From Planctomycetota bacterium (lineage in GTDB: Bacteria; Planctomycetota; J058; J103), in assembly GCA_003694875.1 (NCBI GenBank), contig RFJN01000363.1:1-6331 (forward strand): a stretch of DNA of 6,331 nucleotides. The letters run 5' to 3'. The notes under the pieces are model-generated. The model saw only the letters and a program-made list of their open reading frames with translations, was not told the origin of the DNA and did no database searches. Position 1 is the first letter of the stretch; the number at the start of each line of letters is the position of its first letter. Position numbers and translations under genes: made by a program. Below, one piece after another: positions 1 through 5,022 of this stretch.

Positions 1-581
1 AACGGTCCGTGCGGGCGCAGGCGCTCGATCAGTTCGCGGCTGATCGTGCTGTACTGCATGTTGTAGCCGATCTGCATGCGGAAGCGCAGCGAGGCCTGCA
101 CCTGTTCGCGCGCGAGGCGGGCGTCGAGTCGGACGGGGCCGGTGCTGTCGCCGAAGATCGCATAGCGGTGGGGGCCGACGAGGTGTCCGTCAGGAGCGTC
201 GGGAAGCACGCCCGGGTAGGCGAACTGGTAACCGCCGTGGTAGATCAGCTCCGGGCGCTCGAAGCGCTCGATGATGGAGCGCGTGATGCGGCAGTAGCCC
301 CGCAGCAACGCGTCGTCGTCGCCGAGCATGATGACGTAGTCGCCGCTCGCATGCTCGAGCGCGTTCTGCCAGTTCTCGGAGACCGGCAGCGGCCGGTCGG
401 TGCGCACGTATCGCACCCGCGGATCGTCGAGGGCGCGGCAGACCTCGGCCGTCTCGTCCTCGGAGGCGTTGTCCGAGATCACGAGTTCGAGATCGGGATC
501 GTCCTGTTCGAGCACGGTGCGCGCGGCGTAGCGCAGATAGTCCGCGCGGTTGCGCGTGGGAAGCAGGACCGAGAGTTTCAC
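1..581 (-). CDS. Family 2 glycosyltransferase, 3' part cut by the window edge
   Basis: Reading leftwards from a GTG at 581-579 gives 193 codons with no stop before the edge, so only the N-terminal part is visible. The protein opens as a classic GT-A glycosyltransferase: a first beta strand KLSVLLPTRNR at residues 2-12, the nucleotide-binding DNAS at 37-40, SENWQNALEHASGDY at 68-82, and the metal/nucleotide DxD region LGDDD at 86-90. Enzymes of this family transfer a sugar from a nucleotide donor on the cytoplasmic face of the membrane. The acceptor and donor cannot be read from sequence. The GTG start overlaps the TGA stop of the upstream rfbF by four bases (GTGA), which argues for translational coupling and for this start; a GGAAGG lies about 13 bases upstream. 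No membrane segment is seen in the visible part. The family call is firm; the sugar specificity is unknown. Confidence 0.9.
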   Translation of the reverse strand, partial: MKLSVLLPTRNRADYLRYAARTVLEQDDPDLELVISDNASEDETAEVCRALDDPRVRYVRTDRPLPVSENWQNALEHASGDYVIMLGDDDALLRGYCRITRSIIERFERPELIYHGGYQFAYPGVLPDAPDGHLVGPHRYAIFGDSTGPVRLDARLAREQVQASLRFRMQIGYNMQYSTISRELIERLRPHGP

Positions 582-1357
582 GGCCGGTCCCACACCTTCC
601 ACGGCGCCGTACCCTCGCTCCACAACTGTTCGAGACGGCGCTTGTCGCGCAGGGTGTCCATGGGTTGCCAGAACCCGCGGTGGCGATAGCACGCGAGTTC
701 GCCGTCGGCGGCGAGCGAGCGCAGCGGTTGCTGTTCCCACACGGTGTGCGCTCCCTCGATGCGCTCGATCACCTCCGGTTGCAGCACGAAGAAGCCGCCG
801 TTGATCCAGCCGCCGTCGCCCGCCGGCTTCTCGGTGAACTCGACGATCCGGTCGCCCTCGATCTGCACCCGGCCGAAGCGGCCCGGCGGTTGCACGCACG
901 TCATCGTCGCCTGCCGTCCGTGCCGGCGGTGAAACGCGATGAGGTCCGCGATGTCGACGTCGCCGACGCCGTCACCGTAGGTGAAGCAGAACGGCTCGTG
1001 CGGATCGAGGTAGCGCGCCACCGCCTTGAGGCGTCCACCCGTCTGGGTGTCGGCGCCGGTGTCGACGAGCGTCACCTTCCACGGCTCGACACTGTTCTGG
1101 TGCACCTCCATGCGATTTTCCTGCATGTGGAAGGTCACATCCGACATGTGCAGGAAGTAGTTCGCGAAGTACTCCTTGATCACGTAGCCGAGGTACCCGA
1201 GGCAGATCACGAAGTCGTGCAGGCCGTGGGCGGAGTAGATCTTCATGATGTGCCACAGGATGGGCTTGCCGCCGATCTCGACCATGGGCTTGGGCCGCAG
1301 CTGCGTCTCCTCGGCGAGCCGCGAGCCGAGTCCGCCGGCCAGGATCACCGTCTTCAT
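578..1357 (-). CDS. rfbF: Glucose-1-phosphate cytidylyltransferase (CDP-glucose synthase)
   Basis: This 259-residue protein makes CDP-glucose from CTP and glucose-1-phosphate, the entry step to CDP-linked 3,6-dideoxy and related deoxy sugars of O-antigens. It is close to the usual family length of about 257. Recognisable blocks in order are the nucleotide-binding loop ILAGGLGSRL at residues 5-14 with PKPMVEIGGKPILWHI at 22-37, YVIKEYFANYFLHMSD at 58-73, ENRMEVH at 80-86, LVDTG at 97-101, YGDGVGD at 127-133 (Asp129 a likely metal ligand), EKP at 176-178, NGGFF at 186-190, and the C-terminal GFWQPMDTLRDK at 228-239. These features separate it from the dTDP-glucose enzyme RmlA. The ATG start is supported by a GGAGGG at 1373-1368, ten bases upstream. 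It lies 37 bases after the rhamnosyltransferase-like gene and overlaps the next glycosyltransferase by GTGA. The symbol ddhA/ascA is also used for this enzyme. Confidence 0.97.
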   Translation of the reverse strand: MKTVILAGGLGSRLAEETQLRPKPMVEIGGKPILWHIMKIYSAHGLHDFVICLGYLGYVIKEYFANYFLHMSDVTFHMQENRMEVHQNSVEPWKVTLVDTGADTQTGGRLKAVARYLDPHEPFCFTYGDGVGDVDIADLIAFHRRHGRQATMTCVQPPGRFGRVQIEGDRIVEFTEKPAGDGGWINGGFFVLQPEVIERIEGAHTVWEQQPLRSLAADGELACYRHRGFWQPMDTLRDKRRLEQLWSEGTAPWKVWDRP

Positions 1358-1394
1358 GCTGTCGGTTCCCTCCGGGTGAGCCGGGCGCAGGACG

Positions 1395-2387
1395 TCATGA
1401 TAGGAGATCGGCTGCGTCCGCTGCCAGCTGGATCCGAGATCGGTCGCTCGTACGTCGCCTCCGGCTCGCCGGGCCGAACGGCGGCGGGCCGAGCCGGGCG
1501 CGCAGACCGTCGATCACGCCCTGAGTAGAGCGCAACAGCTTCTCGATCGGCCGCGGTTCGGCGAGCAACGCCTTGAGCAGCTCGCGTGCGACCGCGCGCA
1601 GCTCGCCGGTCACGCACCGAGGGCGCCGGCGCAGGTGGCGCACCGCGAGCCAGGTGAGGTTGCGCGCGATCATGTAGCGGCGCCACACCGCGTGGTTCGT
1701 GGTGCGGAACCGCCGGCCGGCCAGCTCGCACACGGTCACCGCGCCCACGCTGTGCGGCAGGATCACCGGCACCTCCACCACCTGCCAGCCCGCGTCCCAC
1801 AGCCGCCAGCAGATCTCGTGGTCGACCATGTCGATGAACAGTTGCTCGTTCCAGCCGCCGATCTGCTCGAGCGCCTCGAGACGCACGAGGTTGCCCGACG
1901 TCATGACGTGCGTGGTGGTGCGCGGTCGTTCGAGCCGCGGAGGCGGCTCTCGGCGCGCGGGGTCGTGGTGTAGCGGCGCCAGGACGGCGCTGCGATCGGG
2001 TTCGGGAGCGTGCGGCAACCACGCGTGCAGCGCCGCGGCGAACCCCGGTGGGGTCCGCGAGTCCTGATCCAGCGTGAGCAGCCACCGGTAGCCGGCGTGC
2101 CGGGCGCGTTCGGCGGCGACGTTGAGCGCCCACCCGATTCCGCGGTTGTGCGGACTGCGTATCCCTTCGGTGCGCGGGGCGCGAGCGATCGCTTGTTCGA
2201 TCGTCGTCCACGTCGCCGCGCCGCTCGCGTTGTCGACCACCCACGTGCGACCGACCCCACGGGCGAGTGTGGCCAGGCGCGCGGCGAAGTCGCCGCGCGG
2301 TTCGTGGGTGACCACCACCGCGGCCGTGTCGTCACGGACCGCCGGCGGCGTCGGCGCGGTCTCGGGGCGCGGGGAAGGCGGGCTCAC
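1395..2387 (-). CDS. Family 2 glycosyltransferase, rhamnosyltransferase-like
   Basis: This is a 330-residue GT-A fold enzyme. Motifs in order are the first strand AVVVTHEP at residues 23-30, VDNAS at 51-55, NRGIGWALN at 81-89 (the N-x-G-x-x-x-A-x-N signature of this family), LDQDS at 106-110 as the DxD metal site, TSGNL at 163-167, GGWNEQLFIDMVDHE at 177-191 with acidic residues in the catalytic-base region, and LPHSVGA at 210-216. The DQDS block and the IDxVDxE segment resemble bacterial rhamnosyltransferases of O-antigen synthesis, so a deoxysugar donor is plausible but not shown. The first 22 residues are proline-rich and lie outside the fold. The GTG start overlaps the epimerase stop by four bases (GTGA), and only a weak CCGGAA precedes it, so translation probably depends on coupling. 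The C-terminal 25 residues are arginine-rich and look disordered. Confidence 0.9.
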   Translation of the reverse strand: MSPPSPRPETAPTPPAVRDDTAAVVVTHEPRGDFAARLATLARGVGRTWVVDNASGAATWTTIEQAIARAPRTEGIRSPHNRGIGWALNVAAERARHAGYRWLLTLDQDSRTPPGFAAALHAWLPHAPEPDRSAVLAPLHHDPARREPPPRLERPRTTTHVMTSGNLVRLEALEQIGGWNEQLFIDMVDHEICWRLWDAGWQVVEVPVILPHSVGAVTVCELAGRRFRTTNHAVWRRYMIARNLTWLAVRHLRRRPRCVTGELRAVARELLKALLAEPRPIEKLLRSTQGVIDGLRARLGPPPFGPASRRRRTSDRSRIQLAADAADLLS

Positions 2388-2914
2388 GGCGCGAGTTCCG
2401 GGAAGCTGCGATCGCGCTCGGAGATGACAGCGACCGGAAGCGGCCAGCGGATGGCGAGCCGGGGGTCGTCCCAGCGTGCTCCGCGTGCGGCCTCGGGCAC
2501 GTACCGTCCGCCCATGAGGTAGTGCACCTCGGTGTCATCCTCGAGCGTCTGGAAGCCGTGGGCGAAGCCCGCCGGCACGTACAGCGCGCGGCCGCCGGTG
2601 GCATCGAGGCGCACCGCGTGGTGGGCGAAGCGGCGGGGCGAGTCGGGGCGCAGATCCACGATGACGTCGTGGATCGCGCCGCGGCAGCAGCGAACGATCT
2701 TCGGTTCGGGGTGCTCGGGATCCTGCCAGTGCATGCCGCGTACGGTGCCGCGCCGTCGGTTGTACGAGATGTTGGCCTGCACCACCTCGAACCCGATCCC
2801 GGCTCGCGCCAGGGTGTCGACGCAGAAGCTCCGGGCGAACCAGCCACGTTCGTCCTCGAACCGCTGCAGTTCGATCACGCAGGCGGGGGGCAGGGGCGTG
2901 GTGATCAGTCGCAT
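2384..2914 (-). CDS. RmlC-like sugar-nucleotide 3,5-epimerase (cupin fold)
   Basis: This 176-residue protein is a full-length member of the dTDP-4-dehydrorhamnose 3,5-epimerase family, soluble cupins that epimerise C3 and/or C5 of 4-keto-6-deoxy sugar nucleotides. Visible blocks are FEDERGWFARSF at residues 19-30, GTVRGMHWQ at 56-64, KIVRC at 72-76, IHDVIVDLR at 81-89, YVPAGFAHGFQTL at 112-124 and RWDDPRLAIRWP at 147-158. Residues matching the RmlC active site are present: Arg59, His62 (base), Lys72, Tyr132 and probably Asp168 in SERDRSF. The ATG start has GGAGAG at 2929-2924, nine bases upstream. It precedes a glycosyltransferase and rfbF, and no rmlA, rmlB or rmlD is visible. The substrate may therefore be CDP-linked rather than dTDP-linked, and I leave the symbol blank. 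Family membership is firm; the exact substrate is inferred at best. Confidence 0.93.
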   Translation of the reverse strand: MRLITTPLPPACVIELQRFEDERGWFARSFCVDTLARAGIGFEVVQANISYNRRRGTVRGMHWQDPEHPEPKIVRCCRGAIHDVIVDLRPDSPRRFAHHAVRLDATGGRALYVPAGFAHGFQTLEDDTEVHYLMGGRYVPEAARGARWDDPRLAIRWPLPVAVISERDRSFPELAP

Positions 2915-2953
2915 GCTCTCGAGCTCTCCGGTGCGTTGTGGCCTCCGCTGCAG

Positions 2954-2969
2954 GCGGCGGCGCCGCCGC
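2954..2969. repeat. Perfect 16-bp GC-only palindrome between genes
   Basis: GCGGCGGCGCCGCCGC is a perfect inverted repeat of two 8-base arms with no loop. It abuts the stop codon of the ADP-ribosylglycohydrolase gene and lies 39 bases before the epimerase start. There is no T-run on the minus-strand side, so it is not a standard intrinsic terminator. It could slow polymerase, protect an mRNA end, or be chance in GC-rich DNA. Confidence 0.5.
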
Positions 2970-4007
2970 TCAGTCTACGCTGTCCGGCTCTCGATCGCCC
3001 CGGCGTCGCTGCCGCGCAGCCCCGTCCGGATCCACCTCGTCCGAGGCGGCCGGTTCTCCGAGCCGCGCCTCGAGCCGGCGCCGCAGCGCGAGCAACCCGT
3101 CGGCGAGACGCTCGATCGTGCGTCGGCGCACAAGCCGCTCGCGCCAGGGGGCGGGGATCGCCTCGACGCCGTAGAAGCAGCCCGCGATCTGCCCGAAGAC
3201 CGCGCCCGTGGTGTCGGCGTCGTCGCCGAGGTTGACCGCTGCGAGCGCGCCCGCGCGGAACGAGTCGGTGCTCGCGAACGCCCACAGCGCCGCCTCGAGG
3301 CAGTCGACCACGTAGCCCGTGCCGCGGATCTCGGGCGGGCGCTTGCGCAGGAAGCTGCCGCACGCGACGGCGTCGACCTCGGGGCACAACGGCTGCCGCT
3401 CCCACAGTCCCGGCACGGGACTGTAGCGTTCGGACAGCAGCGTGGCCTTGGGTTCGCCCGCGAGCGCCCCCAGGAGCAGGCCGGCGAAGTAGCGGCACGC
3501 ATCGAGCGCGGTGCGCGCGCCGTGGGTCGTGGCGCTGCTCGTCGCGGCCTTGCGGATCGCCTTGTCGGGATCGAAGGCGAACGCGAGCGGCACCGGCGCG
3601 AGCCGCATGAGCGAGCCGTTGCCGGCGGTCTGCGGGTCGGTGGGGCCGGGGAACGGCTCGCCCGTCTCGACGAAGCGCGACAGCGCGCGGCGCGTCGTGT
3701 TGCCGATGTCGAAACAGCTGCCGGTGCTCGAGAGATAGCCCTCGCGCCACCAGCACACGTAGCGCTCGAGCTGATCGATCGCGTCGAAGCCGCCGCGTTC
3801 GATCAGGCTCTCGGCGAGACACAGCGCGAGCGAGGTGTCGTCGGTCCACTGCCCCGGCGCGAGTTCGAACGGTCCGCCGCCGACCAGGTCCGCGATCGGC
3901 TCGAAGCTGCCGGGCGGCGAGAACTCGAGGGTGGTGCCGAGCGCGTCGCCGGTCGCGAGCCCGAGCAGCGCGCCGCGGTAGCGGGAACGGAGAGGGTCGT
4001 GAGGCAT
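2970..4007 (-). CDS. ADP-ribosylglycohydrolase family protein (DraG/ARH-like)
   Basis: This 345-residue cytosolic hydrolase belongs to the family that removes ADP-ribose from modified proteins or small molecules using two metal ions (Mg or Mn). DraG, which reactivates nitrogenase reductase, is the best-known member. The diagnostic elements are all present: RGALLGLATGDALG at residues 11-24, the metal-binding WTDDTSLAL at 54-62, TAGNGSLMRLAPV at 127-139, TTHG at 160-163, and the C-terminal metal motif NLGDDADTTGAVFGQIAG at 259-276. The core ends near residue 315, and the last 30 residues are charged and probably unstructured. The ATG start has only a weak GGGAAAG upstream. It follows the tetR gene on the same strand with a hairpin between them and precedes the sugar genes by 55 bases. 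No ADP-ribosyltransferase partner or nitrogenase gene is in view, so the target is unknown. The family call is very secure; the physiological substrate is not. Confidence 0.95.
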   Translation of the reverse strand: MPHDPLRSRYRGALLGLATGDALGTTLEFSPPGSFEPIADLVGGGPFELAPGQWTDDTSLALCLAESLIERGGFDAIDQLERYVCWWREGYLSSTGSCFDIGNTTRRALSRFVETGEPFPGPTDPQTAGNGSLMRLAPVPLAFAFDPDKAIRKAATSSATTHGARTALDACRYFAGLLLGALAGEPKATLLSERYSPVPGLWERQPLCPEVDAVACGSFLRKRPPEIRGTGYVVDCLEAALWAFASTDSFRAGALAAVNLGDDADTTGAVFGQIAGCFYGVEAIPAPWRERLVRRRTIERLADGLLALRRRLEARLGEPAASDEVDPDGAARQRRRGDREPDSVD

Positions 4008-4035
4008 GCGGTGGCGGCTTTCCCGTGGACGGTGA

Positions 4036-4060
4036 CCGGCTCCGGCGCAGCCGGAGCCGG
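4036..4060 (-). terminator. Strong 11-bp hairpin after tetR, possible terminator without U-tract
   Basis: CCGGCTCCGGC at 4036-4046 and GCCGGAGCCGG at 4050-4060 are perfect reverse complements separated by a 3-base loop. The hairpin starts 21 bases past the stop of the tetR gene and ends 28 bases before the ADP-ribosylglycohydrolase start. No T-run follows on the minus strand, so it is not a canonical rho-independent terminator. GC-rich bacteria often have stems of this kind at gene ends. It may end or attenuate tetR transcription, which would give the downstream gene its own promoter. Confidence 0.5.
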
Positions 4061-4081
4061 CGCGTTGCGGCCGGTGGCGAG

Positions 4082-4816
4082 TCAGCTCGTGCTGCTCGCC
4101 TCGAGCTGGCGCCCGGCGTCCCGCTCCCGACGCTCCTTCTCGGCGACGAGGCGGTCGAGGATCGTCTCGATCATCCAGTGGATATGCTCGCGCCGCTCGT
4201 TGAGCCGGGCCGGCTCCATGGGGTCACCGCCCCACAGCTCGTCGAGCGCGGGCGCGTAGGTGAAGTAGTTGACCACCATGCCCGACACACTCATGAACAG
4301 GTGGCGGGTGGCGAGTGGGCCGTCCTCGGGGGTGAGATCGTCGAGCAGCTTGCCGACCGCGCGCGACAGTTCCACGAGGTTGCGCCGGATCTGGTGCACC
4401 CGGCCCGAGCGTCGCGCGACCTCCTGCTGGATCAGCCGTGGGTACAGGCGGTTGCGCTCCATGAAGTCGAGGTAGTCGTCGATCAGCCGGTGCACGCGAT
4501 CGCGGGTGCTGCCGTAGGTGCGCGAGAGCGAACGCTCGATCGTCTCGCGGTGCGCCTTGTAGTAGCGGTCGATCACCGCATCGAACAGCTCGCCCTTGCT
4601 GCCGAAGTGGTAGAAGACGAGCGCCTTGTTGACGCCGGCGAGCTCGGCGACATCGCGCATGCTCGTCCCCTCGTAGCCCTTCTCGCCGAGCAGCTTCTCG
4701 GCCGCCTCGAAGATCTTCTCCGCGGTCGAGGGGCCGCCGCTGCGCCGCTTCCTCTTCGCGTTCCTTGCGCCGCCGCGTCCCCGCCCCTTCTGTCTTGCCG
4801 GAACCGTGTTCGTCAT
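4082..4816 (-). CDS. TetR/AcrR-family transcriptional regulator
   Basis: This 244-residue DNA-binding regulator has a TetR N-terminal helix-turn-helix at about residues 30-80: AEKIFEAAEKLLGEKGYEG at 32-50, then TSMRDVAELAGVNKALVFYHF at 51-71 and SKGELFDAVIDRYY at 73-86. The rest (about 90-235) is helical and would be the ligand-binding and dimerisation domain; its ligand cannot be predicted. The first 28 residues are unusually basic and glycine-rich (for example RGRGGARNAKRKRR) and lie outside the HTH. The ATG at 4816 is preferred because GGAGGAG (4829-4823) sits six bases before it. The frame stays open upstream to a GTG at 4912 but has no comparable site there. It is divergent from the TPP-enzyme gene, with a palindromic operator candidate between them, which suggests autorepression and control of that neighbour. 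Confidence 0.95.
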   Translation of the reverse strand: MTNTVPARQKGRGRGGARNAKRKRRSGGPSTAEKIFEAAEKLLGEKGYEGTSMRDVAELAGVNKALVFYHFGSKGELFDAVIDRYYKAHRETIERSLSRTYGSTRDRVHRLIDDYLDFMERNRLYPRLIQQEVARRSGRVHQIRRNLVELSRAVGKLLDDLTPEDGPLATRHLFMSVSGMVVNYFTYAPALDELWGGDPMEPARLNERREHIHWMIETILDRLVAEKERRERDAGRQLEASSTS

Positions 4817-4822
4817 GGCGAT

Positions 4823-4829
4823 CTCCTCC
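4823..4829 (-). promoter_or_regulatory. Ribosome binding site that fixes the tetR start
   Basis: The minus strand reads GGAGGAG six bases before the ATG at 4816. This near-ideal Shine-Dalgarno sequence rules in the 244-residue product over the 276-residue version that would begin at the GTG at 4912. Confidence 0.85.
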
Positions 4830-4874
4830 GTGCCGGCCGCGCCGGACAGAGCCCTGGACGGCCCCGAGGCCGCC

Positions 4875-4907
4875 CCCCCAACGGTGTGCCGCAGGCTCCC
4901 CCAACGG
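4875..4907. repeat. Direct repeat CCCCCAACGG, two copies
   Basis: The 10-base sequence CCCCCAACGG occurs at 4875-4884 and again at 4898-4907, 23 bases apart start to start, in the probable untranslated leader of tetR. On the tetR RNA the units read CCGUUGGGGG. A role as a binding site or leader structure is possible; simple chance in GC-rich DNA is not excluded. Confidence 0.4.
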
Positions 4908-4959
4908 GACACAGCCCCATTGTATCTACCGGTGCAAACGGGGGGGTTGACCGGTGAGA

Positions 4960-4965
4960 TATAAT
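4960..4965 (+). promoter_or_regulatory. -10 element TATAAT for the TPP-enzyme gene
   Basis: A perfect TATAAT stands in one of the few AT-rich spots of the window, 57 bases before the ATG at 5023. A start site near 4972 would give a leader of about 50 bases. No good -35 is found 16-18 bases upstream, where the sequence is AAACGGGG-like, so the promoter may be weak or may need an activator or another sigma factor. It overlaps the opposing tetR -10. Confidence 0.5.
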
Positions 4966-4969
4966 GTGG

Positions 4970-4985
4970 TTGACCGATCGGTAAA
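4970..4985. promoter_or_regulatory. TetR-type operator palindrome
   Basis: TTGACCGATCGGTAAA contains the perfect palindrome ACCGATCGGT (4973-4982) flanked by TT and AA that also pair, leaving one mismatched position per side. Operators of this look, with TTGACC/GGTCAA arms, are common for TetR-family repressors placed between divergent genes. It covers the expected start site of the TPP-enzyme gene and the -35 of the tetR gene, so a bound dimer could block both. A related, shorter TTGACCGGTGA lies at 4947-4957. Confidence 0.7.
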
Positions 4986-5022
4986 AACTGTGCGCTGCGG
5001 CGCCGGACGGGGAGGGAAGGGC

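Larger units (their letters stand above)
4958..4985 (-). promoter_or_regulatory. Candidate tetR promoter
   Basis: On the minus strand a -35-like TTTACC (4985-4980) is followed after 16 bases by a -10-like TATATC (4963-4958). Each matches the sigma-70 consensus at four of six positions. Transcription would begin near 4951, giving a leader of about 135 bases before the tetR ATG. The -35 lies inside the TetR-type palindrome, which fits autorepression. This is pattern-based only. Confidence 0.45.

Noticed and set aside
665..1528. 287-codon open frame on the plus strand
   Set aside because: It is antisense to rfbF, which is unmistakable; the product is a His/Val/Asp-rich shadow.
1354..2244. 296-codon open frame on the minus strand
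   Set aside because: It is an out-of-frame shadow of the rhamnosyltransferase-like gene, and its Arg/Ala-rich product has no domain.
2384..2914. Naming the epimerase rmlC/rfbC outright
   Set aside because: Active-site residues match, but the cluster context is CDP-glucose rather than dTDP-glucose, so the substrate is not settled.
2532..4259. 575-codon open frame on the plus strand
   Set aside because: It runs antisense across the epimerase, the ADP-ribosylglycohydrolase and the end of tetR, all of which have clear family motifs. Its product is Arg/Ala-rich low-complexity with no recognisable domain, typical of GC-rich shadow frames.
4817..4912. Upstream extension of the TetR protein to a GTG at 4912
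   Set aside because: It adds 32 unconserved-looking residues and has no good ribosome site, whereas the ATG at 4816 has GGAGGAG six bases upstream.
4947..4965. TTGACC followed by TATAAT as a -35/-10 pair
   Set aside because: The gap is only 7 bases, far short of the 16-18 needed. The TTGACC is better explained as a regulator arm.
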